DNA of 64,000 bases from Baylisascaris procyonis. Taxonomy: Eukaryota > Nematoda > Chromadorea > Rhabditida > Ascarididae. Position numbers and translations under genes: made by a program. Where the stretch lies: positions 248,001 to 312,000 of the forward strand of contig JAZARR010000079.1 in assembly GCA_037389465.1 (NCBI GenBank). Direction: 5' to 3'. Position 1 is the first letter of the stretch, and each line of letters opens with the position of its first letter. Below the pieces are notes generated by a model. That model made no database searches, was not told the origin of the DNA, and saw nothing but the letters and a program-made list of their open reading frames with translations. Shown here piece after piece: positions 1 through 15,000 of this stretch.

Positions 1-36
1 AACGTACCGTAACGGTGTTCCTGGAAGCTTCTCTAG
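1..36 (+). CDS. mks-6: CC2D2A partial exon at window edge
   Basis: Open in one frame ([11 protein letters not shown]) and ends AG|GTTCCT in phase 2, which completes a Ser codon with the next exon. Short and cut by the window, so this exon is the least certain of the set. Confidence 0.5.
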
Positions 37-3000
37 GTTCCTTATTTATCAGGTGAAATTTAACCTTTATTCGCTTTATTCTTTATTCTAACATTAAGGC
101 GCTAAGGGAGTATTTTTCTTAAGGAACTTTGTAAAGCAATGAATGTAATGGTTTTTCCTTTTTTGCACAGTGGCGAGGAGAAGATTGCTGAGCTAATCAC
201 TGAGTTAAAAGAGAAGCAGCGTGACTATATACGGCTTGGACAACTGATTGAGGAAAATTGGCATCGGCTGCAGTTAATTCGCTGTGAGCAAGGCTTCTCC
301 TCAAGCGCACTCACCGTTCAGAAGTCGGTTACCTCAAGTCAGGACGTAGTTGACATGTGAGGATTTTCTGAAGTACTTAAATGCTGCGTCATTGCCGCAA
401 AAGTGTAATGTTTCACAATTTCTATTGGAAATAAAGGCAGAGACGAATCAAAGTAAATAAGACACTTTGCGTAGCTGTATGCAAAATATTTTAGATCGGG
501 TAAATCTGTCGATGGTAATCAAAAATATTACCGAGTATCTTCCGAGAGTACCCGAGCATTTATCGAATTTTTTCCAGTCCCCTAACACTTGTATCTTAAT
601 AGTTTAAAACAGTGCGACAACGGCTTTGGGCATTTTAAATCTAAAGCCTAAGTTCATCATGTCAAGTGTAGGTGTTTCAGCGGTAAGACTTGAGGGGTCA
701 TAAAACAGGGAGTTGGAGGCTGTGAGGCTGACTTTGTAATCCACCAACGATAACTGTGAGATTGTCCTTTACCCCGTCGAGCTCAGTAAACAGATTGTTG
801 CAGAAAGTTGTTCTCTTACTCGGTGGCATCTTCGATGTTCGCATGCGATCACTTAGAAACTCATACTGCTTGTTTTCAACTGCCGTATACCTTTATAAAC
901 TGTGAGTCTTATTTGCAGGAAGCTGTCCGATCTGTCAGAGCATCTTCAGGAGTTCACTCGTATTCCAATTTATGCATTATCTGACACTGGTGTGATCAGT
1001 GAGCACAGGCCAAAAGAGGAGTTGGACCGCGTGGCTTTCATCTCGAAATGTCACATACAACTGCTCATCCATTTCAATGACATTCTTGTTTGCAATACAA
1101 AGTTTCATCCGATGGATGGAAGTTTTGTTGCCTTCTTTGGACACATCTACAATCTGCAAGTGAATATTTTTGTATTCGTTTGCTGAACTTTTCGATGCAT
1201 CTATGAAGAGCCTGGGAGTAAACTTGTTTGAAATTTTTTGAAAAACCACGAATTTATGGAAGTGATTTGGAAAACATGAAAAGATCGGACAGTTTTTCCA
1301 GTGACCTGGCAATTTCGCAGTCTCACCCCACTATGAAAAGTTTTTATGCGATCTCATCATGATATCATTGCTGTCATTATTGATAAGAAGTTCACTCTAG
1401 AACCCACGTCGTTGAAATGTCCATAGGTATGATCTTTGCTTTTGTGTAAAGCATTCAGTTAAATTTGTTACGTACTTGAGAGAATGTTAAATTTTCGCAA
1501 CCGTGCACTAGTTAAAAACTGTGAAGAACTTCGAAGAAATTCCGTTTGAAATCGCAAAATAATCATGCCAGTATGAGTGAGGGCGATCTCAGCAGCATTA
1601 CTGTTCAGCTTTTTCATTTTGCAGTGTCAGGTATAACCTGTAGCAGGTTTCCTTATTTCATACTCATTTCAGCCAGCAAGTCATAGAGAACCGGTGATCG
1701 GTGATTTCAGGTCAGAAGAGATTGTGCGCGGATGGCAAATTTTGGTGAAAACTGAATGATGCTGATATATTGTTTAGACCTGTTTGATCAGGTTTTATGA
1801 TGACCCACTGAAATCGTTGCGGGAAAGATCTTTCTATCAGTTCAGAAATTTGCAGCATACGCACTACGAAAACATATTTTCAATATCGAAATAAGGTGAA
1901 GACGGATAAGAGCCTGTCAGCAGCAAAAGATGTGAAACAAGTTTTCTCGGATCTACGCAAAATAAACTTTTGCTGTTTTTTTTTGCAGATTCACGAACCT
2001 CCACAGTCAATTATCGTTACCGTTATCGAGAAAGCACCAGGTTTAGATGCAAGAATACTCGCCAAAGTTGGCTTGCCATTGCCAGATGAAGACAGGATTA
2101 CAAGAATGAATGCGCCTCTCGAAGTAGTGCAATTCGGCAGCGATCTTTTTGTCGACAGGTTTTTTATGCTACAAATGTTTCTTTATAGCAAACCGTTCAG
2201 CGCTCATTTTGCGCTGCTTTTGAAAATCCATTTTCTGCGACTTTTGCAGATTTGCGTTTTATGGTGTGTTGTGCAGAATTATGCACACCTGTCTGTCTAT
2301 CTGCACATCTGGCGATTTCAGCTTGGCTTGAAGCAGGAGTTATTGAATCCGATGAGTCACGCACTTTTGCGAGGCAACTTCGGAAAAGCGAGGGGAAGGT
2401 TTAAACGACCAGTCAGGTTATTTGGAGCGTGACTGCGGTTTCTCGGCATATATTTTTTGTTATTTCATGAAACCGAATCTCCTGGCCAGCGGGATGCAAG
2501 AGCACAGTTTGCATCTCTGGAACACATCTGCAGTTGTTACGACCAGACTAGATGCAAGATATTCCTCCATCAGCGGAAAATGCGATCCGATCGGTTTTAG
2601 GATCCACACAATTTTTTAAGGCACAGTTAAGTGCTTGTAGCTTTTTCGAAGTTGATAGTCGAAGGCTGAAAATCGTTGAGGGGTCATATCGGTATATCAT
2701 TTTCTGCTAAATAGTTTTCGTGACTTCAGTTGCAACGTTTTCCCATTTGAAACTATTATGCAGACATTGAAAGAGAGAGATACATACATTTCGGTTATCG
2801 CAGCCATGAAATTGCCTTAATTCGTTTGGCAAATGCTGACCACGAAAGCGCTAATCAAAGAAACTTTCGTGGAAGGTTTTTATGAGCAATGCGACTGTTA
2901 AAGTTATAAGTGCATTACGGCACATGCTGCATTGTTTGTTTGCATTTTGAGAAACCGATAGAGCTCTGAGCGGAACGTAGTAACTTCTCGCTTGGCCTCT

Positions 3001-6000
3001 TTTACGTTCGTTTGATTTTTATGTTTGATGTTAACAAAGGTCCTGGTTTGAAACTCGCAAGGATGAGGGATCTTAGCATCCGACTTCTTGAAAAGCACAG
3101 TAGGATGGAATTGGAAGATGCTTTTTTTCTATTTTGTGGCAACCATTGCCTCTTTGATTCAGTTTTGTGTTCAGCTAGAACAACAAGGGAGACACCAACG
3201 TTGAATATAGCTGCCTAGTCCACCGACTTTTGATGAAATTATAGGCACTGAAATGCATTAAGACTTGACAAGCATTCCACCATCGTCTGAGTCGTATTTC
3301 GCAAACGTTCACATTGAAAAAACAAAATACATTTTGAACATTAGTATATATTATGGCGTCTATGGAAATTTGAAAGGGTTATGGGGAGCGTTTTATTATT
3401 TTTCTGAACGATGCTGTTTGGTTTGATCAGCGGAACTGCGGTGGCGCAGGTTTGTTATCTTGTTCAGCATGTTTTTTCACTGATCGAGTTTTTCATTGTG
3501 ATTTTTTTCTTAAACTGCAATGCTGGTCCAGTGGTTTCAGCCGCTTTGATTTCTCTCTAAATGAAGATTTTGTTTGTCAGTCCATAGTGCGGCATGCCTC
3601 TCAGTCTGTTTTCTTCATCTCATAAAAGCTAAGGTGAACAAACTGCTATGCATAATCAATGCAGCAAACATTTCTACACCAGTTTAACATCTGCATCAAT
3701 TATGGGCAGTTTACGGTAAAGTATTCCACGAGCAAGTTTAGTGCACAACCGGCCATGTGGGGTCAAAAATATATGGGACGAAAGGTTTTTATAGGCTTCT
3801 GCAAATCTGCTTTGCAAAACGACATCAGAGCGACGTCGTTTCTATACATATGTGTGATGTGTGCATGTCTGCTTCCCAGATAGTTTTGACTTGAAAATCA
3901 TTGAAGCTGAAGTTATAAATTCCGTCGATGTAATGTACCTTATTCGTTGGCCTTCTGCGCGATATTTCACGTTTTTTTCCGCTTTCGAGAGGAGCTGTGG
4001 ACTGCGAAAAAATTAACGCTACGAAAATTTTTGCACGTTTACACCGATCGGATTTTCTTCGTTTACTGGTGGGGATGCAGAGAACTGCTCATTGAAAATC
4101 CTCTAGGCGATGGGCTCAGATAAAATTTCAAGCACTACTCTGTGTAATTCATATTTTATTGTTAACTTTGAAATTTGTTAGTTGACACAGACTGCTCCAA
4201 AAGTTTATGTCGTACCAGCTCTTTTGTCGCGCCTCTCCACTTATTGACCTGTATTTTTTCAATCGGACATATTTCAACTTTACGTCAGAGATATGAAATT
4301 GCGTAAGCACCGGTTGATTCGTTTAAGGTAATGTTTACACTGGGGTATGATCGGTTGCTTAAAGAAAGCCTTGGTAGATATTTTGAGATTGGTTTTCTAC
4401 TGTTGTGATAAATAAAACTAATCAAATAAATTCTGCGCTTGACTCATGTGATGAGAAAAGTTGTATTGTTCGTTTGTAACTGGTTTGGTTAGCATCATAT
4501 ATTCTGATGTTGGTGATGTTTCAATACGTTCGCATCAAAATGCACATCTATCATACCTATACACTGCACATGTGATAAATCTCTGCATCTGTTCACAGAA
4601 CTTTCACTTCCCGCACGCGATCTTGAGCTATAAATTTATGCCATCTGCCATTTCTGAAATGAGGAAGAACTGAATGACTTGAGTTAGAGTTGTAGCATCA
4701 GGAAGCTGCAGTTTCAGCTTCGAACAGTGCACTAACATGAATCCTGAAAGGTATATATGCTGAACCAGCAGTAGAGCTCTTTATGATGCATTTTGTGCGT
4801 TCTTCATATTGCCTGAAAACGTTTCAGAGTTTTTTCGGCTGTGGGAAGTGGTGGTCAATTGCCGTGTATCTCGGGGAAGTTGTTTTGCAACGTATCCTGG
4901 GCTCAAAGAGGCCTTCAGACATGCAGGTCTGGCGACAGTCGTGGACTTTTCAAACAACAGCAGCACAAAGCCGATCATTTTCTGCTGATACCCAGAATCG
5001 TCCGCTTGTGTAATGACGAAGAACTCGATGACGATTTGAGGTTAGCGTTCATTGGGATTTATTGGCGTTTTTTATCAGGGACGTTATTAGAGTAATACTT
5101 GCTGCCAGCTTATACTTTATCGTCGCTTTATGCATTCCAGTTTTGCACACGCTGCTGTCAGTAGTCAGTTGTGGTCACTTGTGCAATCTAAAAGCTCCCA
5201 TCTATTGAATTTGCAATTTGCTGCTCCTTTCTTCCCACCAGCACTTTCCCTGTAAAAACATTTCGGAGAGTGAAAAATTCTGCTAGTTTCCTTTTCGCTT
5301 CTTTCCATCTACGTTCTCTTAGTCACACAAGTAAAAGAAAACAGTTGAAAAGGCGGACTTACGTGTCGCATTAGCACAGAGGCTGCTAATAACGAAACTA
5401 GTGGAAGAATCCAAAATTTCCAAAACACTGATGTGATTCAGAAGATCGAGATAGGAGAGAGAGAAGAGAAGAGGGAAGAAAACAAAGGGAAGAGAAAGAA
5501 AGAGAGAGAGAGAAAAAAATAGAGAAAAAGAAGAGAAGGCGAGTTGTTTAGATGGGCCGGAATAATGCTTAGAAGAAGAGATAAAATACGGCGTACAGTC
5601 TGTCGTGTCCTGTGCAAGGGGCCATCAGTAGCGGAGATTACTGACGGAACTTTTGATGAGGTGGTATTAGCAGTTTCACGGTAAAATTTAGAGACTTGTG
5701 TGTTTTGACGAGGGTGTACAAAACTGGAACTGATAGGCTGGAAGACGTTAAGCGGGCAGCAAGGAACTGAGAAATGTCATGTTGCTTTACTACGTTGTTC
5801 CAAATAGGACGCATCGAGACGATAGCAGATTTGAAGTAGGTTGACAAAGCCGTACAGTCAACAGGACAAACTGTTTGCATTAATGACCTTATCGAAGGTA
5901 TTTGACGAAATAACAAACCATCGCCCATCTTTGAAATCGAAATGTGAATATCGTGTGCGAGGACCATTTTTATAAATGAGTAAACTGAGTCCTCTGTGAT

Positions 6001-9000
6001 GAGTTCAGACTATCTGGATATCTGGAAGTGACATACGTGAAGTGCGTCAACATTATGCAGACAAGATATAAATGTGGATGCAAGGTGGTCAGCGAGGTTA
6101 GGTAAAGATATTTTGTGTGTAGGAAAATGGGCCATGAAGGTGAGATTGCGAAGTGCATTAGGAACAGTGGGGGAGGGCGATGGCTGTATAAATCAGTGAC
6201 ATGAGTGAACGAATAAGGATGGAAAGAACTGTGCAACAAACTTTGCTAAACTTTGTTATCTACAGTTTTTTGTGAATGGACTCGATGCACGGAACCGTTT
6301 GTTTAATATAATATAAAAGCCTTGATAACATTTCGAAGACCGTTTTAATAACACTTCGAAGTTTTTGAACAACAGAATTCCTACAACGTTCGTTCACAGT
6401 CTTGTAGAAATCGAGTAAAACAGCTGACATAGACGATAACAATCATCTTTATTCAATGTATTATCTGAGCGTCTCATTCATGATATCCACATGGAAACTG
6501 GAGGATAGGACGTCCTCATTCTTAAAATAAAAGCACAGCTCATCTACTCTCACTTTCGATCTTGGAGTAGATGCGCCGAATTAGCTCTTTTGCATCAGTT
6601 TTTCCTTCGCGATCATTGATTTCGATTGTTCCTGTTTTCTTCTGCACAATGCTCCATTTATTTCCTATACCTTCCCCTGCATTTTTATGCCACCGTTTTT
6701 TTGCCATTTGATATGATGCTTTCGACCTTCACTTGACATTCGACCTTCACTTCCTCCACGGTCATATCTATGCTTTTGCAGCTGTTGTGCTTTGACGTGT
6801 ACTTAAGGAACCGAAACGTCGCACACAAAGGAGTTTCTTATATTTGAAATAGAGGGTCGTTTCGAAAATCGCAAAATGCGTTTCATAAACCAAATGGCTA
6901 TTATATTGGTTCAAAAGGGACGAGTATTCGAAAATAGGTTCACACTCCTCGAAAATGGATGGACATCCAATAAAGAATATATTTGTTTTTTCGAGAAAAA
7001 AGGATTATTGGGCTGAGCTCATGTTCGAAAGAAAACATATGTTGGAAGGATAGAGAGAGCTAACAGGGGTTGAACAAGAAAAGACATCGAATTAACCCCA
7101 TCTTCATATCACTGCGAGTTATAATCACGTCCTTTGTTAGTTTTTCAGACCAAGCACACTTTTTCTCTACTAACGGAACATCAAAGCGTATCCTCCTATG
7201 CATGCAAATCATTTCTTGTTATTACCGGCGAGCGTTCGACAGCAAAAGTGATATATTGAGCGCAGTCGCTGTGATGCGTTATTATTTCAGTTGGCCTGAC
7301 ATTTTGAGATCCACAAAACAAAGGTTGCTTGCATGGTTCATCCGAACAATATGACCAATGTAAAGAAATTACAGGTTAGAGGTACTCAAGCAACGTAGCG
7401 AGAATAAGCTGGTAAACAGTAGAAATACACAACGGATTGGTCTTATTGCTGCTGAAATCGATCCTCAGATACTGACATCAAACGAGCACAAAGTGGGAGA
7501 CCGGTTTCGTCTCAATACGTCCATTGATTTGCATCTCATTGCTGGCATGCAGTACGCCGCCATGATAAGGTATTTCATTTAGTCCTCAGATTGTCGTGCA
7601 CACTAATGCGGTATTACGAAATTCTGCTTTTGTATAGCTCTTTGTCATTCACACAAGTAGGCTGAAGGTGAAGGAGAATGCGGGTTTGTTTTATTAGCAG
7701 TTAGATCCTCAATGTGAGTCTTCAGAAACTTGTGGAAATGTTTAGGTTGGTCATTTTCGTTCAGAGCATCACTTATAACGCGACCTGTGCAGTAAACCAC
7801 TTCCATTTTATCCGTAACAGTCTTATACGTTGATTTCTGCTAACTTTTTAGCTTCAGACTTGTTGAGCAAAATCTTACCGCCGAAACATATAATCACTGT
7901 TAGAACGTTAGATATTCTGCGACAAGTTATCCTTTATCATGTTTCCGTTCCTTTTCTTCTTATAATATAAGGAAAGAACTTAATATAATGATGGATGCAC
8001 TTTCTTATGTAGTTTATTACTTAATATTATGCATATTTTTTGGGAGCAATTAAGACTACTTCGTTCATTAAATGAAATATCTGTCAAGGGATCGAGAAGT
8101 TGACAATGGTACACATAAATGTTCCAAACACCGTAACGGTTGAGCGCTCAAGTGACAGTGATGCCTCTCACATTCCTGAGGTGGTGTTTGGCAAAAATAC
8201 CTATTAAGGAATAAGCTGGGAATGCCACGTAATAGAGTCCAGGGTGCGAGTATTTTTCATAAACACACCAATGTTCTTAAGGTCTGAGATTCGTGAACGT
8301 CTTTCGAGTGAACAACAAACTAAAAGCTTGCACGGCGTAGTGCAGGAGGAGCCAATTCCAACAGTATGCGGTGCATTGGGAACTTTCGTTAGACCGATGG
8401 ATGCGTCACGCAAGTTGAAGCCAATGAGGCGAGCAGCCATAAGGCAGCAGGTTAGCTATTTGCCATTAAGTCCCTTAGCTATAAACTGATCGATACGTTA
8501 TCATGAAGAGATCGTTAAAGCATTATCCATTGAAAATAGCGCAAAAACGTTGTGCAACACTTTACATCTATCTTTTAATGTATGCATTTTTTAGCTGAAA
8601 ATTCTCATGAGGTATTAAGGACGTCTTGTTGCCCTATAATCTCGTATTATTTGCTGCATACAGGTCACCTCGGGGATCGAATATCGAATTATGATTAACG
8701 TGCAGTCAGCAGTGAATCTTCCTGAGCGGATTGCTGGTGGCCTACAACCATTTGTCGAATTCGCTTTTCAGGTTTATTGTTGTTGTTGCTATCAACAGTT
8801 TATAAGACGAACATACGAAATTTTTCCACGAGGAGATGGAGGCTTTCTGAGGGCGGCGTTGCTCGCTTTTCATAGAAGTCAAATTTTGGTATAAAAGTTT
8901 CGTCAAACCTCTGCAGCAAAAGTTAATCGCGAAGACCGAAGATATTTTTCAACTTCCTTTGCTGTCTCTTTGCTGTTTTTTTTGCTTACAGTCGAAAAGT

Positions 9001-12000
9001 ATGAAAGAAGGAAATGTTTAAAACCTCATCAAAAGAAGCAAATGAAGGGAATTACAGTATTTAGCTTTCAATTGGAGCGAATGCTTTGGTCTTTCCTAAT
9101 GAAACCGTGAAGGAAAAAGTGGCATGAAGAGAGGCAGCTTTATGACACTAGGCATTCCCTGTACATTCTTTGGATGCAAATATAAGGTATGGCTAACCTC
9201 CATTTGACACACGCTGTCAGCTAGGCTTGAGAAGTTGCCAACATCACTGAAATGTCGGAGGACATCAACAGCAAGCGAATGAACATTCCTCCTTATCAGT
9301 CCTCTCTGAATATGCGCCTTCCTCCCCCATTTCCTTAAAGGATCTTTAAAGTGTTGCGTTTTAGCTCCCCTAGAGTCTTCTAAACTCTGCCCAAAAGTTT
9401 TCTCCAAAACTTTGCTATGAACGTGAAGTGTCAAAAATGGTCTAATTTAGCAGGATAGTTCGTTATCAACGTATAAGCATCAAAAAGTTGGAAGGAATCA
9501 CTCAAATTCCTGAGTTGAAATGATTAAGAACTGATACGAGTGATTTTTGCGATCTCTCAAATGTTCTCGGCGCGTAACAAAAGAGAACCAGTGAAAATTT
9601 GCACACTTTCAATGGTGAGAGTGGGCAAAAATGAGCCGGCAAAGCCTGAGGCTCTTTTAAGATAAGAGAGTTGAAGAAATCGGCAAATTTTGGGAATCTT
9701 GGAAGCGAAGCAAGCTAACTTTAAGGAGGAACGAATCGAGCCAAAAGAACCGATATTCGTTTTTCTCGTTCTTAGGTTCCCCTTTCGGTTGTGGAAAAGG
9801 GAGAGATTTGAAAGCGGTAGCGACTGACTAGTTATCTTTCTTCATAAGTCACAATATCCTACAAGAGTACCTGTTGCGTGCAGCGTCAGAATCACATAGA
9901 CGCATCTAATGGTATCAGTAGTTCAGATATCATAACGCACAGTCCACTTCCTTAACAACGCCCATCGACGATTGCAATATGCTGCACATTTTACTCTGCT
10001 AAGTCACTATTCGATGGCCAGTCTGATTGAGGAAGATTAGCTGTAGGAAGAAATATAAACTGCAGAGAGCTCAACGGATGCTGTACAAATTTACATGCAG
10101 GGCTTCACAGCGACAACGACAGCAGTGAGTGGAAGAAATCCTAACTGGCAACAGTCGATTGGGATGAAGATAAACGGCATAGAGGATGTTGAAAACGACT
10201 TCGAACTCATTTCCGATTCTCTCCAACTCATCGTCTATGATCAGGTGCATCAGACATCTGTTTATTGATAACGCTTTTTTTAGGCTCTGTAGTATGTAGT
10301 ATACTAATAGATAGTAGCCGTGTTTTGATAATGCGGATGGGTCGAAAGTTTGAAGTTGCTATGCAGTAACTGTTTAGTTTAGCGCGGTTCAAAGGCAATA
10401 ATCAGTTTCGTTAACACCGGCGTATGTGTAAAAAATTCTTGGATTGCTTTCCGCACTCCCTTGCCCGATCGGGGCCACCTTTTCTTATAAATTGCAGTGA
10501 GGCACTTAGACGGGTGTCATGATATGTGGCAACGAAATTCCTACGTTTAGATTCATTCACATATTTCATCAGAATTGACAGTGTCGGATGTCTTCAAAAG
10601 CCTGACCATAACCCTGTAAAGTTTGGTAAAGAGCAATTTATGGTAGCGTCCAATTCCATCCATCCCGAAAAAACATGAAACAACGAACTTTTATCCTGCT
10701 TTATGTGTGCTTATAATATTTCTTTTTTTGAATTCTTGAGACCATTTACAATATTTTAACACCCTTGTGGGATCGTTCATAGTGTCCTAAAATTTGATTG
10801 TTTGGCGGGCATAACAATGACCTTAGTAGCATGGTATTAGTGCATGGTAATGACAAAGATGGGCAGCCGGAGAATAAAGTTCAGGTCCTACGAGACATCG
10901 TTAATGAAATCAAGCGTCGTCAAGTATAATAGGAAATTGTGTGTGGTAATAATATAACGATAACTTCGTCGATTGCCAAGATATGGAGGAAGTGAAGATA
11001 TACACTGCTGTTCTTGAACGGGAGCGCAGAGTATGAAGTCCATCAAGTCTCAGTATGTGATAGATTATTGCAGACTACGTTTTTTGCGTACCGTTAGAAT
11101 TTTGTTATCGAGGAATGCGCCTTTTTACTCGTCTTCGTTCTGCTCATCGAGGAAAAGAGAGTAAGCTCAATTATGATTGGCGATTACGTTGGCAGTCATC
11201 GTGTGGAATAATCCTGTCGGGATTTTACTATCCCTGTCGAAGGTGTTGACCTTGATGGAGAAGGGAAAGGGCATTTCGTATTATTGTTATGACTAGACGT
11301 TTCTCATCTTTTACGAGTGAGCAATGCACTGAATGATGGTGTACGAATTGACTTGTAACAGGTCGATGTGGAGCATTGTCAAATTCGCCCACTTCCGGTG
11401 TCTCAACGAAGCTGTGCATCACAACATGTTGTGTCTGTGCAAATTGCCTTACATTGTGCAAAGTCATCGCCTTGTTCTACTAATATTCAGCTCCCGACCG
11501 ACAGTAAAACAGTATTGTATGCAGTAACAAGTGAGCTTTTAATCAATCTATCGTCTTTGTCGATCTATCGGCGTTATCGCCTATATCAATGCAACGTTCC
11601 CCGTTCAGATGGTGACTAAACTGCAAAGCGATGACCGTGAACCGAATGCTGTGCATGAGCAACTCGGCAAGCATTTCATCGGCTGTGTGCGCATTCCTTT
11701 CTCGGCGATTTACTGTAACGCCCGAATCGACGCCTATCTTCGCGTAGAGACTCCGCTGTTCTCTTCGTTATATAAGTTTGTTTTCTCAGTCCTTTTCAAT
11801 CGTTCTTTCTTTGCCTTCAAATGAATGCGTAGTCGCTATAGTCTAACCTATCCGTTTCTCCATTTCTGGCATATATCATTCTGAAGATCCGCTGCTGTTT
11901 ATCGGACGAAATGTGCTGAATTGATGTTGAGCTGCTTATTTGCGTTCTCTTTTTAAAAAATCAGCGTCATATCCCTTGAATCTCTCGTTTTATGACCTCT

Positions 12001-15000
12001 TTGATTCTGTCGTATTTGGATCTCCCCGACATGGTGTTCCGGTGGCGATTACATTTTTGTAAAATATCCTTTGCTTCAAACTTCAAAATTTACGGTGATG
12101 GTATCATGCGAGAGGAAACCACAAAAAACCGATGAAGTGTTTTTTTCGTTCTGTCGCGGATTCGGGCATCAGTGCGCACGAAAAGTTGCTTAGGTCGAGT
12201 GCCGCGATTGGCACTAGAGGCACACAACTGTCACCACACTTCACAAGTAATGGTTTTAGAGCATGCGGGTGCAAAGGAAAAATTTTATTTCCTCAACTTT
12301 ATGCGCGTTCAACTATTCCGCTGAAAAAAAAAAAAAAACATATTGGCCCCATGATGTAGAGCCGTTTTCAAATTGCTTTGTTTTCATGAATTCGTATTCA
12401 CTATGGTGGTGTGGCACTACATGTTTACATTACCTTCATTTATGTTCTTATTATAGAAAAGTGGCTAATTAACCTCATATTCATCTAGGTCTTGAGCTTC
12501 ATATATTTCAAAGAGTGAAAGAATTTCTATGCAATCTTGTAGATTCGAATTTCCAAGGCGCATTATGCAAAATAGCAGCCTCGGAAGCGTGCCATGTATG
12601 TCTGTGTTCCGGCCCTGTGTGGCTGTCTGTCCATCCATCCGATAGTTTGAATACAAAAATTATTGTAGCTGCATTTTGGGCATTTGATGTTTACAATCCG
12701 AGTCGTAGGTTGACCTCCCAGTAGCTGATATCTTGTTGATCAGCCAGCCCAGATATGTCCAAGCAGTCGATTCGATTAGAATATGAACCCATCGTTGGGC
12801 CTATTTATTTGTCGAGAGATATGGCATGCTGGCTCTTCGTACTTCCGGATTTCTGTTTAAACAAGCCAAAGCAACATTTGCTTCTGATTACTTGTCGAAT
12901 TTCCCTTTGTCTTGTCCCTTAAGAAAGAGGTTGCGCGTGAGCAGCTGCCTGGAGTTTCTTCACAGAGATGACAGCGGAAATCTCCGTGGTGGAAGCCTGC
13001 TTGGGCCACTTATAGGTACGGATATAACGTGATGTAATGGGCTTTGTAAGTACCTGCTTAGAACCGTGCGTAGGAAGTGGAGAAGCTCATGACATATTCT
13101 GTTATGTCTTAGCCCATTAGCTCAACATACTGTCCAAACTCGTAACGCTAAAGCGCCTCCAAGTGAGTTTTTCTGAGGAGATGACCTAATAAGTTATCTT
13201 TGGAACAAATAATTGCTCATCGACAACGTTCATGTGGTTGCAGAACAAAGCAGGTTTCCAGATCTCGTGGAACCCTTTTTGTACCGAAAAAGCTAAATGT
13301 CTTTGCATTCTCTGTCTATTAGATTGAGAAAGATGGTGGGAAAGCACACAGGCCGTAACTTTATTCCAGAATTAGAGCGAGGAAGAGAGGATAAGCGTTG
13401 GCCTGCAAGCATGGGTGGGCACCAGTCTCATGTTTAAGGGTGTAAAATTCATAAGGAACGAGTTCTGCCGACCCTTGTTCCATCACGTTCCTGGAAAAAA
13501 GGAGAGACGACCACAAATCGTATTGCAGCTTCAGGCTGAATCACAACCCGGTCAAGAATATCTTGCAGAGGGGAAGTCGAAAAGAAAGTCTTGCAAATTT
13601 CCAGGTCAGATTGGGGTTGTGAGCAGATTTAAATTGAAACTGCAGTCCGTTTGCCGTTCAAAAGACATGGAGGAACCATGTTTCCAAGTGAGACGGCGGA
13701 TCGATTCATTGTTGAATTCTACGAACTCAAGCTCTCTTCCAGCTGAAGATTGGGGACTTAGACAGTTGAATTCGCACTGCGAACTGAAATTGGAACTTGA
13801 GATCGCAAACCGATATTGGTTTACAATATTGTAGTCCCACTTAGCTTATATTCTATGGTTTTTCGCTTATGAATTATCTTATCCATTGAAGATGGAGGAG
13901 TAACTCCAAAAATGGGTGTTTTCTGGACGTTAAGCCATCACAAACTATGGTCATTGGAGGTTCCTTCGCCTAAGATACTTTGCCCTCGCTTCGTTCACTT
14001 CGGACACCAAGGATTGTCGCAAAAGCTAAGATTTTGCAGGGAGAGGGTGAGGGAAGAGCACACTTACCTCTGCATCATTCATCGAAACATGGTCATTTGT
14101 GCGGACGAGGTCGTCCCATAATGGATATTATGTTTACCTGGTCTTGACCCTGCATTTTTATGGCTAACTAGTTAAAACTTCTCGGCAGACATTTCACGCA
14201 TCTGCGCATCACAGACGGAGACGTCTTAATGCGCTTCATAAATTTTTTCGGGAAATGTACAGCTATCTCCAAATTGGAAAGCGTTCATGGAATGTAGTCA
14301 GAAACCTGCCAGCTAGCGTAAAAATGGCTATCGTTCAGGAAACAGAAACTCTGCCGTAATCTGATCTCTCGCGTTTTCAGAAATTCAGAAAAGCCTTCTT
14401 ATATAAAAGTTGTGATAGCGATCGATCCAGCAGTCATTCCACTACGAATATCATCAACGATACCTGCCGAAAGCAACGAGTCCGAACAGGTTCAAATAAA
14501 GTTGATCGTAAGAAAAACCGCAAAATGCTTGGTTCTTTGGAAGTCATATCTCTGAAGATTATGTTAGCAACTACAGATTACCGCTAGACTTATTATAAGG
14601 TTCTGACTGACAACCTATTTACGACAGCGTCCTATGGCAGATATGGAGCTGCGTCTACCTTTTTGTCTGCTCAGTATTTTTCTGATGTGGTTTTGAAAAT
14701 ATTCAACTTCGTTCTTTAGTCGGTGGAAGAATCAATGGATAGAAACTTTTTTCGCCTCACTCAGCCGTCGGTTAACTTCGACTGGAATGGACGCATGTCA
14801 TATTAATTAGCCGTTCTTGTATAGCTGTTGCATTCATCAACCTTGTGCTAGAGTTTTGCAGCTATTGAGACAATGTGATCAGTGGAAGAACGTGTGCAGA
14901 AATCAATTCCCTGAGAGGCGGTTCGTGAGTCTTGTATCAGATGCTAATGGAAGGCAGGTGCTCGCGTGCAGGTATAACTGATGTCTGCTTATCATACGAA

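Noticed and set aside
977..1312. Minus-strand 111-codon frame
   Set aside because: Antisense shadow of the CC2D2A exon 919-1159.
11350..11530. Acceptor followed by an open frame ([18 protein letters not shown]) that could be a CC2D2A exon
   Set aside because: Exon 10101-10244 joins directly in phase 0 to 11609-11775, and the C2 alignment leaves no room for extra residues; the frame has no good donor.
12324..12337. Poly-A run considered as a retrocopy tail (also 16985-16999)
   Set aside because: No coding relic or target-site duplication found upstream; ordinary homopolymers.
13415..13834. 139-codon plus-strand open frame inside a CC2D2A intron
   Set aside because: It does not match the family and the flanking exons join without it. 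No acceptor, motif or homology supports it.
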